From: EsbW-18 sp033811555
Lineage (GTDB): Bacteria; Patescibacteriota; Minisyncoccia; Phycocordibacterales; EsbW-18
NCBI GenBank assembly: GCA_033811555.1
Contig: JAPXOG010000018.1
Coordinates: forward strand, 1 to 13,334
DNA: 13,334 bases
Direction: 5' to 3'
The notes beneath the pieces were generated by a model, which was not told the origin of the DNA, did not search any database, and worked only from the letters and a program-made list of their open reading frames with translations. This document shows positions 7,120 to 12,793 of this stretch, in pieces (within the stretch, counting starts at the first letter, position 1; each line of letters begins with the position of its first letter). The position numbers and the translations under genes are program-made.

Positions 7120-7149
7120 ATTATAATTTGATTTTAAATTTACTGTCTG
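7120..7149 (-). promoter_or_regulatory. Possible internal promoter for ftsX
   Basis: On the minus strand CAGACA (7149 to 7144) and a perfect TATAAT (7125 to 7120) are 18 bp apart in the ftsE-ftsX gap. They predict a leader of about 78 nt before the ftsX ATG. The flanking DNA is so AT-rich that a chance match is possible. Confidence 0.35.
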
Positions 7150-7158
7150 CACACTAAG

Positions 7159-7173
7159 CACGTTCTTAACGTG
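7159..7173. repeat. Short inverted repeat just after ftsE
   Basis: CACGTT and AACGTG are separated by three bases, nine bases past the ftsE stop. It is a small stem with no T-run on the minus strand. It might attenuate, protect the ftsE 3' end, or bind a protein; nothing more can be said. Confidence 0.3.
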
Positions 7174-7181
7174 TTTGATTT

Positions 7182-7868
7182 TTATAAAACATATCTACCT
7201 TCTTTATCATCTCGTGTTATCCGACCTTTATCCATCGTTATAACTCGACGTCCTAGTGAATCTATTACCCCTTTGTTGTGAGTTGTAAGCAAAACAGTCG
7301 TTCCCAAATCATTAATTTTTTTAAGAATCTGAATTACTTCATACGTGTTAAGCGGATCTAAGTTTCCTGTCGGCTCATCTGCGACTAAAACATCCGGCTG
7401 GTTGATAATTGCTCTGGCAATTGCGAGTCGTTGTTTTTCTCCTCCAGACATCTGATGTGGAAACTTCCACGCCTTATCCAACAGCCCTACCAACTCAAGA
7501 GCATATGGGACATCACTTTCTATATCCTGTTCTTCACGTCCTGCTGCTTCCATTGCAAAAGCTATATTTTCAAAAGCTGTTTTTTGAGGCAACAGACGAA
7601 AGTCTTGGAAAATCATTCCTATCTGTCGACGCAAACCGCTCACATCGCGACGTGAAAGAGCGTGAATATCCGTTTGTCCGAGAAAAATTGATCCTGCCGT
7701 AGGGCGCTCTTCAATAAGCAAAAGTTTAAGTAGCGTAGTTTTTCCAGCTCCAGAATGCCCTACAACCGACACAAACTCTCCAGGGTCAATTGAAAACGTA
7801 ACCCCATCAAGAGCATGTGAATCATCCGAATAAACCTTACTAACGTTATCAAATAAAATCATGTGCAT
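7182..7868 (-). CDS. ftsE: Cell-division ATP-binding protein FtsE
   Basis: FtsE is the cytoplasmic ABC ATPase of the FtsEX complex. ATP binding and hydrolysis drive FtsX to switch on wall hydrolases during septation. The 228-aa protein carries the complete nucleotide-binding set: Walker A GHSGAGKT at 37-44, Q-loop FQDFRLL around 87-93, signature MSGGEKQR at 140-147, Walker B VLVADEPTGNLD at 160-171, and switch His in TTHNKG at 195-200. The length matches the family. The start is the first of two close ATGs (7868, 7862). It lies eight bases after the prfB stop, and GAGGAGAGG in the end of prfB, 14 bases upstream, may be its ribosome-binding site. This indicates translational coupling in a prfB-ftsE(-ftsX) operon, an arrangement seen in other bacteria. 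Confidence 0.96.
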   Translation of the reverse strand: MHMILFDNVSKVYSDDSHALDGVTFSIDPGEFVSVVGHSGAGKTTLLKLLLIEERPTAGSIFLGQTDIHALSRRDVSGLRRQIGMIFQDFRLLPQKTAFENIAFAMEAAGREEQDIESDVPYALELVGLLDKAWKFPHQMSGGEKQRLAIARAIINQPDVLVADEPTGNLDPLNTYEVIQILKKINDLGTTVLLTTHNKGVIDSLGRRVITMDKGRITRDDKEGRYVL

Positions 7869-7876
7869 TGCGTGTA

Positions 7877-8767
7877 TTAAATCCTCTCCTCTATATTCTT
7901 GTGCGCGTCTATAAATTCTTGTATATCGCCATTTAGTAAAACCGCATCCGTGTCGCGCTTCTCCACATTCGTTCGATGATCTTTTACCATTTTATACGGA
8001 TGCAACACGTAAGATCGAATCTGATTTCCCCACTCTGCATCAGTAGTAGCTGAAATAGTGAGTCCTTTTGTGGCGCGCGCCTTCTCCTCCTGCTGTTTAT
8101 GATACAACTTTCCGCGCAAAATCTCCAGTGCATAGGCACGGTTTTGTGCTTGACTTCTTTGAGTTGCCACATGTACCGCAATACCAGTTGGTTTGTGCAC
8201 TATACGTACTGCGGTTTCTCGTTTATTCACATTCTGCCCACCCGGACCACCTGCACGAGTAAACTGAATATCTAGATCTGTTTCTAAAATTTCAACTTCA
8301 TCGTGTTCCTCAAGTTTCGGTAGTACCTCAACCATTGCAAAAGATGTGTGTCGTTTCTGAGCCGCGTTAAAAGGTGAAATACGCACTAAACGGTGAACTC
8401 CGTTTTCGTGTTTTAATTCTCCATATGCCCCCTTCCCATGCACTTCAAATGTAATGTTTCTAACACCTCCGTGATCATTTTCATTTTGGTGCCGTATCTC
8501 ATACTTCCAACTTTTGTGAGAGCAATAAGAAAAATACATTGATACCAACATGCGAGCAAAATCTTCTGCATCAACTCCACCTGCACCTGAAAAAATAGTA
8601 ACTATCGCATTGCCTAAATCGTGTCGTTCTTTACCTTCAGCTAGTAGCTTAAGTTTTTGATATTCACTTATTATCTGTTGTGCCAATTCCTTATTATTCC
8701 AAAAGTCAGTCTTTCCCATCATCTCTTCCAGCTGGGTAATTTTTTTCTCTATATCTTCTTTTTCCAT
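7877..8767 (-). CDS. prfB: Peptide chain release factor 2, short N-terminal domain
   Basis: RF2 recognises UAA and UGA in the ribosomal A site and triggers hydrolysis of peptidyl-tRNA. From the ATG at 8767 the protein is 296 aa. It has the SPF tripeptide anticodon (131-133, in VRISPFNAAQKRH), which marks RF2 rather than RF1. The catalytic GGQ (176-178, in GGPGGQNVNK) and the C-terminal domain are complete. Typical RF2 is about 365 aa; some 65 residues are missing from domain 1, so the usual programmed UGA frameshift region is also absent. An in-frame GTG at 8776 lies inside the tRNA-Thr gene and is an unlikely start. The ATG is only three bases after that tRNA, and its Shine-Dalgarno GGAGGT is inside the tRNA 3' end. 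ftsE follows after eight bases. Confidence 0.95.
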   Translation of the reverse strand: MEKEDIEKKITQLEEMMGKTDFWNNKELAQQIISEYQKLKLLAEGKERHDLGNAIVTIFSGAGGVDAEDFARMLVSMYFSYCSHKSWKYEIRHQNENDHGGVRNITFEVHGKGAYGELKHENGVHRLVRISPFNAAQKRHTSFAMVEVLPKLEEHDEVEILETDLDIQFTRAGGPGGQNVNKRETAVRIVHKPTGIAVHVATQRSQAQNRAYALEILRGKLYHKQQEEKARATKGLTISATTDAEWGNQIRSYVLHPYKMVKDHRTNVEKRDTDAVLLNGDIQEFIDAHKNIEERI

Positions 8768-8770
8768 CTG

Positions 8771-8843
8771 AGCCACCTCCGAGATTTGAACTCGGGACCC
8801 CAGCTTTACGAAAGCTGTGCTCTACCATCTGAGCTAAGGTGGC
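8771..8843 (-). tRNA. tRNA-Thr (anticodon CGT)
   Basis: This is a full cloverleaf. The acceptor is GCCACCT with AGGTGGC. The D-arm is GCTC/GAGC. The anticodon stem CAGCT/AGCTG encloses TTCGTAA, so the anticodon is CGT, reading ACG. The T-loop is TTCAAAT on stem CCGAG/CTCGG. The discriminator is T and no CCA is encoded; CAG and then the prfB ATG follow at once. It lies 15 bp after tRNA-Thr(GGT). Confidence 0.95.
8775..8780 (-). promoter_or_regulatory. prfB Shine-Dalgarno embedded in tRNA-Thr
   Basis: The minus strand reads GGAGGT seven bases before the prfB ATG, a near-perfect Shine-Dalgarno at ideal spacing. These same bases form the end of the T-stem and the 3' side of the acceptor stem of tRNA-Thr(CGT). 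RNase Z-type processing of the tRNA would remove the ribosome-binding site from the prfB message. Confidence 0.75.
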
Positions 8844-8858
8844 ATTACTGTAACTTTC

Positions 8859-8934
8859 TGGAGCCGATGGCCGGGATTGAACCGGCGACCCCGTCCTTAC
8901 CATGGACGTGCTCTACCAACTGAGCTACATCGGC
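8859..8934 (-). tRNA. tRNA-Thr (anticodon GGT)
   Basis: This is a full cloverleaf. The acceptor is GCCGATG with CATCGGC. The anticodon stem CGTCC/GGACG encloses ATGGTAA, so the anticodon is GGT, reading ACC and ACT. The T-arm is GCCGG, TTCAATC, CCGGC. The discriminator is T and CCA is encoded at 8859-8861. It forms a pair with the following tRNA-Thr(CGT). Confidence 0.95.
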
Positions 8935-8937
8935 ACC

Positions 8938-8963
8938 GTCCGAGTAATCGGACAGCAATTATA
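8938..8963 (-). promoter_or_regulatory. tRNA-Thr/prfB operon promoter candidate with leader hairpin
   Basis: A perfect TATAAT on the minus strand (8963 to 8958) lies 23 nt before tRNA-Thr(GGT). Between them GTCCGA and TCGGAC (8938-8953) form a 6-bp stem with a 4-nt loop, in the predicted 5' leader of the tRNA precursor. No good -35 is seen. This is the likeliest promoter for the tRNA-Thr pair, prfB and ftsE. Confidence 0.45.
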
Positions 8964-8971
8964 GTACCGAA

Positions 8972-8985
8972 AAAAAAGCTTTTTT
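8972..8985 (-). terminator. A/T palindrome after the 214-aa membrane protein gene, weak terminator candidate
   Basis: AAAAAAGCTTTTTT is a perfect 14-bp palindrome, with the T-run extended to eight on the minus strand. It lies about 9 nt beyond the stop codon. There is no loop or GC-rich stem, so termination here is only a possibility. Confidence 0.25.
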
Positions 8986-8993
8986 GGAATACA

Positions 8994-9638
8994 TTACTCA
9001 GCTACCTGAGGAGACACAGGTGCCGCCTCTGGTTGTGTTTTCTTTTCAAGTTCGCGATACAGATATACAAGCGCAATGGCTACCATTGGCATCGTAATCA
9101 AAAGACCCACTCCTAACGCAAGCGCACCGAGTATTGAAAAACCATACAATGTAAGGCTAACAAGAAACAAATTCCAACGATGTCCTTTAGTTGCACTCCA
9201 ACTTGCACGTAGAGCTTCAATTCCACGAGCTCCATTTTCAATTACAAACAGAGGAGCAAACATAAAACCTACTCCTAAGATAATTCCAGGGATAATGAAT
9301 AAAACAAGGCCAAAACTAAATGCTAACCACGAAAGAATCCATGCTACCGCAAATCGTCCAAAAACTTCTCCTGAAGAAGAAAAAAGCGTTTGTATAGAAG
9401 GAGATCCTCCGGCGTAAGCATCAAGTGCCATACGGAAAAAACCAGCAAATAACCATGTTAGAAGCACAATCTCTACTATACCCGCAACAAATCGAAAAAT
9501 ATCGTTACTATTTTTGGTTAAGTAATTAAAGCCTATGGACGCAATAACTATTATTGCTGTTGCGCCTATAAAAACCCACGCGTTTTTCTTAAACGTCACC
9601 CACGACGCGCGAAACATATCTTTTATTGAAAGGTGCAT
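8994..9638 (-). CDS. Multi-pass membrane protein, DUF975/YciC-like, function unknown
   Basis: This is a 214-aa integral membrane protein of unknown role. The N-terminus is an amphipathic segment (IKDMFRASWVTFKKNAW), as in proteins that begin with a membrane-surface helix. Hydrophobic segments follow at about 19-38, 49-70, 94-133 (long, containing IPGIILGVGFMFAPLFVIE), 156-176 and 178-196. The tail is Pro/Ala/Glu-rich. The pattern PGIILGVGFMFAPLFVIENG...EALRASW followed by a Trp-containing turn and two more helices resembles the DUF975/YciC type of bacterial membrane protein. That assignment rests on remembered motif style, not a search. It lies between tRNA-Asp and tRNA-Thr on the same strand. 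The ATG at 9638 has no Shine-Dalgarno. Confidence 0.85.
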   Translation of the reverse strand: MHLSIKDMFRASWVTFKKNAWVFIGATAIIVIASIGFNYLTKNSNDIFRFVAGIVEIVLLTWLFAGFFRMALDAYAGGSPSIQTLFSSSGEVFGRFAVAWILSWLAFSFGLVLFIIPGIILGVGFMFAPLFVIENGARGIEALRASWSATKGHRWNLFLVSLTLYGFSILGALALGVGLLITMPMVAIALVYLYRELEKKTQPEAAPVSPQVAE

Positions 9639-9696
9639 ATAAAAATTACTAGATACTATATGAATAAAAAGAAACTTATTCCAACTTTTAATCCTT

Positions 9697-9716
9697 TAAC
9701 ACAACAACTTGTGTTA
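9697..9716 (-). terminator. Hairpin 15 nt after tRNA-Asp
   Basis: TAACACAA and TTGTGTTA enclose a 4-nt loop, giving an 8-bp perfect stem just downstream of tRNA-Asp in the minus-strand sense. No T-run follows (AAGGATTAAAAG), so it may be a processing or stability hairpin rather than an intrinsic terminator. Confidence 0.4.
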
Positions 9717-9731
9717 TGCAATGGATTTCTG

Positions 9732-9805
9732 CGGAACCGACGGGACTTGAACCCGCAACCTCCTCCGTGACAGGGAGGCGCTCTAACCAGTTGAGCTACG
9801 GCTCC
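9732..9805 (-). tRNA. tRNA-Asp (anticodon GTC)
   Basis: This is a full cloverleaf. The acceptor is GGAGCCG with CGGTTCC (one G-T wobble). The anticodon stem CCTCC/GGAGG encloses CTGTCAC, so the anticodon is GTC. The T-arm is GCGGG, TTCAAGT, CCCGT. The discriminator is G, the normal identity base for Asp. CCA is not encoded. Confidence 0.95.
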
Positions 9806-9915
9806 AGATGAGTACGTGGCAAATATTTATTTTTTCAGATTTAAGCAACTGCAATTCTTTATACCACGCAACACAAAAATAGTACCAAAAATAGCCCAAA
9901 AATCAATCGAGTTAG

Positions 9916-9989
9916 TGCCGGGGGGCAGGATTGAACTGCCGACCTAGGGCTTATGAGTCCCTCGCTCTAACCAACTGAGCTACCCCGGC
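9916..9989 (-). tRNA. tRNA with CAT anticodon (elongator Met or Ile2)
   Basis: The acceptor is GCCGGGG with CCCCGGC, all paired. G1-C72 therefore pairs, which argues against initiator tRNA. The D-arm is GCTC/GAGC. The anticodon stem AGGGA/GCCCT has an A-G mismatch at 31-39 next to the loop CTCATAA. The T-arm is GGCAG, TTCAATC, CTGCC. The discriminator is A and no CCA is encoded. A CAT anticodon may be elongator Met, or Ile2 if C34 is modified to lysidine; sequence alone does not decide. Confidence 0.9.
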
Positions 9990-10108
9990 AATTGAAGAAT
10001 CAAGAAAATATTAACATATTCTTTTCCAAAAGTCGCTACATGAAAACATAGTCATTTTTTAATTAATACTGATATTTATATTGAAAAGATCAAAAAAGTA
10101 ACCTATTG

Positions 10109-10128
10109 ACGTTTTGAATTTGAAACGT
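10109..10128. repeat. Inverted repeat upstream of the SIMPL gene
   Basis: ACGTTT and AAACGT are separated by eight bases. They lie in the 239-nt divergent intergenic region between tRNA-Met (minus) and the SIMPL gene (plus). TTGACG overlaps its left arm, but no -10 at normal spacing was found. It is a protein-site candidate only. Confidence 0.3.
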
Positions 10129-10179
10129 GTCAGTATCGTGTTCAGCACACAATATATTCTTGCGGTAGAGCACATGGTG

Positions 10180-10185
10180 TATACT
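10180..10185 (+). promoter_or_regulatory. TATACT -10 candidate of the SIMPL gene
   Basis: TATACT ends 43 nt before the chosen ATG at 10229 and gives a leader of about 37 nt. If it is the -10, the alternative ATG at 10187 would lie at or before the transcription start, which favours 10229. TTGCGG upstream is spaced only 14 bp. Confidence 0.35.
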
Positions 10186-10228
10186 TATGGTGGTAATAGT
10201 AGTTAATTATCAGCTATATAATTTATTT

Positions 10229-11014
10229 ATGAACGTAGAATACTTAGCTCCTTCAAAGAGCGTTCCTAAGCTCGCAGTCGCCATCGTCGGTATGGTACTT
10301 CTAGCCGGAGTTCTTACGATAGCACTTATCCGGGACCGGATCGTATCACCTCCTTGGAGAGAAGTTTCCATTACTGGAACAGGTAAAGTTCCATTTACTC
10401 CCGACGAAGCCTCCGTAACACTTGGTGTACATGTTGACAGCGCAGAATCTGCACAGATTGCACTATCAATGCTATCTGAAAAAATGAGTACTGTAATTAG
10501 CGGAGTGCAAAAGCTCGGCATCAATAAAGAAGATATCTCTACTCAAAGCTACAACCTTTATCCGCAATACTTTTATCCTGAAAACCGACCTCCTGTAATT
10601 TCCGGATACAATGCTGACCAACAACTAATTATCCGAGTGCACGGCGAAGATGGTGTATCAAATGAACTTGTAGAAAAAATCATAGAGTCTGCAAGCGCCT
10701 CTGGAGCAAACCAAATCCTCGGAGTATCATTTTCTGCTTCAAATATAGAAGACCTTCACAGAGAAGCTCTTATGCTTGCAATGGAAGACGCAAAGTCCCA
10801 CGCAGAAAAAACAGCCTCGGTTGCGGGAGTACGTCTTAAAAAAGTGGTCTCATGGTGGGAAAATCCAATTTATGTCCCTGGTATGCAAACTCAGTATGGA
10901 CCCTACGGATACGGTGGAGGAGATATGGGAATGGGTGGAGGTGGATCTCCACAAGTCCCAGCTGGACAACAAGAAGTCATAATTCAAGTCAATCTAAATT
11001 ATTCCATTAAATAA
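10229..11014 (+). CDS. Membrane-anchored SIMPL-domain (DUF541) protein
   Basis: SIMPL/DUF541 proteins are periplasmic or surface proteins such as bacterial YggE and BP26, linked to oxidative-stress phenotypes and ring-like oligomers; the biochemical function is not settled. The 261-aa product has a signal-anchor helix at about 14-34, then the SIMPL domain from WREVSITGTGKVPFTPDEASVT (44-65) to near the end (QEVIIQVNLNYSIK). The middle holds SYNLYPQYFYPENRPPVISGYNA and the ALMLAMEDAKSHAEKTASVAGV helix, both typical of the family. Near 221-240 a Tyr/Gly/Met-rich loop (GYGGGDMGMGGGG) lies before the last strands. An in-frame ATG at 10187 would add 14 residues before the anchor; I prefer 10229. 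There is no clear Shine-Dalgarno. A strong terminator hairpin follows. Confidence 0.9.
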   Translation: MNVEYLAPSKSVPKLAVAIVGMVLLAGVLTIALIRDRIVSPPWREVSITGTGKVPFTPDEASVTLGVHVDSAESAQIALSMLSEKMSTVISGVQKLGINKEDISTQSYNLYPQYFYPENRPPVISGYNADQQLIIRVHGEDGVSNELVEKIIESASASGANQILGVSFSASNIEDLHREALMLAMEDAKSHAEKTASVAGVRLKKVVSWWENPIYVPGMQTQYGPYGYGGGDMGMGGGGSPQVPAGQQEVIIQVNLNYSIK

Positions 11015-11067
11015 TTTGACACACATTCTAGACGATAATCCGTTCACACTCGAACTCTGAGTCAAAA

Positions 11068-11101
11068 ACAAATAATACCGCCAAATGGCGGTATTATTTG
11101 T
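11068..11101 (+). terminator. Strong, probably bidirectional terminator hairpin
   Basis: A 15-bp perfect stem, left arm ACAAATAATACCGCC, encloses the loop AAAT. The GC core ACCGCC/GGCGGT is followed by ATTATTTGTCTAT on the plus strand. On the minus strand the stem is followed by TTTTT. It starts 53 nt past the SIMPL stop and insulates that gene from the repeat-protein region. Confidence 0.8.
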
Positions 11102-11117
11102 CTATATAGTTGGCCTT

Positions 11118-11179
11118 AGGTAGGACGTAGATGGAACCAAATAATACGATGTTTAAGTAATAATAACTCATCAATATGA
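11118..11179 (+). repeat. 62-nt upstream element, copy 1
   Basis: This block matches 12651-12712 at 61 of 62 positions (A or G at one site). Each copy lies before a solenoid-repeat gene: this one ends 123 nt before its ATG, the other 81 nt before its ATG. The DNA between element and gene is much less conserved. It contains a 9-codon micro-ORF (11131-11160). Possible roles are a regulatory leader, a leader peptide or a recombination site. Confidence 0.8.
11131..11160 (+). CDS. Putative 9-aa leader micro-ORF, copy 1
   Basis: ATG starts the peptide MEPNNTMFK, closed by three consecutive in-frame TAA codons (11158-11166). AGGA lies five bases before the ATG, an acceptable Shine-Dalgarno, whereas the large genes here lack one. 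The same frame, Shine-Dalgarno and triple stop are in the second 62-nt copy with a single N-to-D change. Translation is inferred; no such leader peptide is known to me. Confidence 0.35.
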   Translation: MEPNNTMFK

Positions 11180-11269
11180 AGGTAATTTGATGATAAATAT
11201 GGAGTTATTTAGTTATTTGCAATCATTTTGATTTAAAGTAGTCAGACTAGATATATATGAATATAATTA

Positions 11270-11296
11270 AGATATATCTGTATATAAGATATATCT
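11270..11296 (+). promoter_or_regulatory. Twin AGATATATCT palindromes and -10 of repeat gene 1
   Basis: The 10-bp palindrome AGATATATCT occurs at 11270-11279 and 11287-11296, 17 bp apart. The second contains TATATC, which ends seven bases before the ATG and may be the -10 of a leaderless promoter. Repeat gene 2 has a related GATATATATCTCAC sequence before its ATG but not the twin palindromes. Confidence 0.4.
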
Positions 11297-11302
11297 CTCA
11301 CC

Positions 11303-12616
11303 ATGTCCTCATATTGTCCTGAACTCATGACTAGATACAACGCCTGGAAGCAGGCTGTTGGTGATCTTCGTACTGCATATGACTATCTGTTTAAGACAGG
11401 AAAGGATTATACAGTGAAAGAAATAGAAGAACTCTTAGAAACAGCTTTATCTGCTCGTGAGGAATACTTAAACTATTCACAAGAAATTGTGGAGTTTGAG
11501 TGGAAAGGAGAAATCCACAAAATCTCACGCATAGAGGCAGAGGCTGTTGAGAAGATAACCGAGAGTGTAGAAGGTGTTGAATTCGATTTCTACTCAGGGC
11601 ATATTAACAGTATACGGTTTTCTGATGAAGGACCGACCACAGAACTCATTCAAGCAGTGAAAATGTGTTATGTGTTCAAGGAATGTAACCTATACTTCAG
11701 AAATCTCAAATCAGCAAACGGTATTAAGTTTCCTAAATCAATCAAAGGCGATATCTACCTAGATAGTCTCATCTCCGCAGAAGGTCTTAAACTTCCGCAA
11801 TCAGTTGAAGGTCTTAGTCTTAGCAGTCTCACTTCCACAGAAGGTCTTGAACTTCCACAATCAATCGAAGCTCTCGAACTCAATGGTCTAACTTCTGCAA
11901 AAGGTTACAAATTTCCACCATCAGTCAAACACCTTAACCTCAGTGGTCTAACATCTACAGAAGGCCTCGAAGTTCCACAGTCAATTAAAAGTCTCGGTCT
12001 TGGAGGCCTTTCCTCAGTAAAAGGTTACGTATTTCCGCAATCAATTGAATATCTATTGCTCAATGGCCTCACATCCACAGAAGGCCTCGAACTCCCACAG
12101 TCAATTGAATCTCTAGATCTCAACGGACTCTCCTCTGCAAAAGATTACAAATTTCCTCAGTCTATTAAATTTCTCGAGCTAAATGGCCTCACTTCTACAG
12201 AAGGCCTAGAACTACCTCAGTCAATTGAACGACTCTACCTCAACGGCCTAACATATGCAAAAGATTTCAAATTTCCACAGTCAATTGAAACTCTTGAACT
12301 CGATGGTCTCACCTATGCTGAGAATCTCGAACTCCCACTGTCAATTGATCGTTTATGTCTCAACAGCCTAACATCTGCAAAAGGTTTTAAATTCCCACAG
12401 TCAGTTAAATTCCTACACCTAGAAGGCCTCACCTCCACAGAAGGTCTCGAACTTCCACAGTTTGTTGAATTTCTTTATCTCAATAGCATCACATCCGCTG
12501 AAAATCTCAAACTTCCACAGTCAATTAGAGTTATCCATCTCGACGACCTCACGCCAGAAGAACGTAATGACTTGAGAAAGAAACACCCCGGAATCAGAAT
12601 TGAACCAGACCCCTAA
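11303..12616 (+). CDS. Leucine-rich-repeat-like solenoid protein, 20-aa alternating units
   Basis: The protein is 437 aa and the function is not recognised. Residues 1-134 form a polar, mostly helical cap (MSSYCPELMTRYNAWKQAVG at the start, then a Glu/Lys-rich region). From residue 135 there are 14 repeats, the first of 21 residues and the rest of 20, ending at 415. A short charged cap, LTPEERNDLRKKHPG..., closes the protein. Each unit has Leu-x-Leu and a Leu-Pro or Phe-Pro plus QSI motif. This resembles the short (20-22 residue) bacterial LRR of YopM/IpaH type or FNIP-like repeats and predicts an open solenoid for binding a partner. Units 3-13 alternate strictly between acidic (TEGLELPQSIE) and basic (AKxYKFPQSIK) types. 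No signal peptide or TM segment is seen, so it is cytoplasmic or exported by an unknown route. A paralogue follows in tandem. Confidence 0.88.
   Translation: MSSYCPELMTRYNAWKQAVGDLRTAYDYLFKTGKDYTVKEIEELLETALSAREEYLNYSQEIVEFEWKGEIHKISRIEAEAVEKITESVEGVEFDFYSGHINSIRFSDEGPTTELIQAVKMCYVFKECNLYFRNLKSANGIKFPKSIKGDIYLDSLISAEGLKLPQSVEGLSLSSLTSTEGLELPQSIEALELNGLTSAKGYKFPPSVKHLNLSGLTSTEGLEVPQSIKSLGLGGLSSVKGYVFPQSIEYLLLNGLTSTEGLELPQSIESLDLNGLSSAKDYKFPQSIKFLELNGLTSTEGLELPQSIERLYLNGLTYAKDFKFPQSIETLELDGLTYAENLELPLSIDRLCLNSLTSAKGFKFPQSVKFLHLEGLTSTEGLELPQFVEFLYLNSITSAENLKLPQSIRVIHLDDLTPEERNDLRKKHPGIRIEPDP
11705..12547 (+). repeat. Tandem 60-bp coding repeats in solenoid gene 1
   Basis: There are fourteen tandem units of 60 bp (the first 63 bp), each coding one 20-residue rung. 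A 120-bp higher-order period is visible because acidic and basic unit types alternate. The DNA repeats are diverged but share long identical stretches such as ACTTCCACAGTCAATTGAA, enough for recombinational expansion or loss. Confidence 0.9.
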
Positions 12617-12650
12617 TATCTATTTAAAATACCAACCAACTCTGTTGCAC

Positions 12651-12712
12651 AGGTAGGACGTAGATGGAACCAGATAATACGATGTTTAAGTAATAATAAC
12701 TCATCAATATGA
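12651..12712 (+). repeat. 62-nt upstream element, copy 2
   Basis: This is the second copy of the element at 11118-11179, with one substitution. It lies in the 177-nt gap between the two solenoid genes and ends 81 nt before the second ATG. No terminator is visible after gene 1, so gene 1 transcripts could read through this copy. Confidence 0.8.
12664..12693 (+). CDS. Putative 9-aa leader micro-ORF, copy 2
   Basis: It encodes MEPDNTMFK followed by TAA TAA TAA, preceded by AGGA at five bases. It differs from copy 1 only by Asp for Asn at position 4. It could be a translated leader or simply part of a conserved nucleic-acid element. Confidence 0.35.
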   Translation: MEPDNTMFK

Positions 12713-12793
12713 GGATATTTTGGTACTGTAGCCTATGTGTAATTTAAATAGCCAAACTATATAAATCTCACTATAATTGATATATATCTCACT

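Noticed and set aside
8657..8923. Open frames on both strands through the two tRNA-Thr genes
   Set aside because: They translate tRNA sequence and the prfB start region; the products are the familiar artefacts of reading tRNA genes as protein.
10106..10134. TTGACG as -35 of the SIMPL gene
   Set aside because: No -10 hexamer at 16-19 bp, and TATACT lies much further downstream.
11161..11209. Two competing stem-loops (AATAACTC with GAGTTATT, TCATCAA with TTGATGA), attenuator-like
   Set aside because: The pairing partners lie outside the 62-nt element and are missing after copy 2, so the fold is not conserved.
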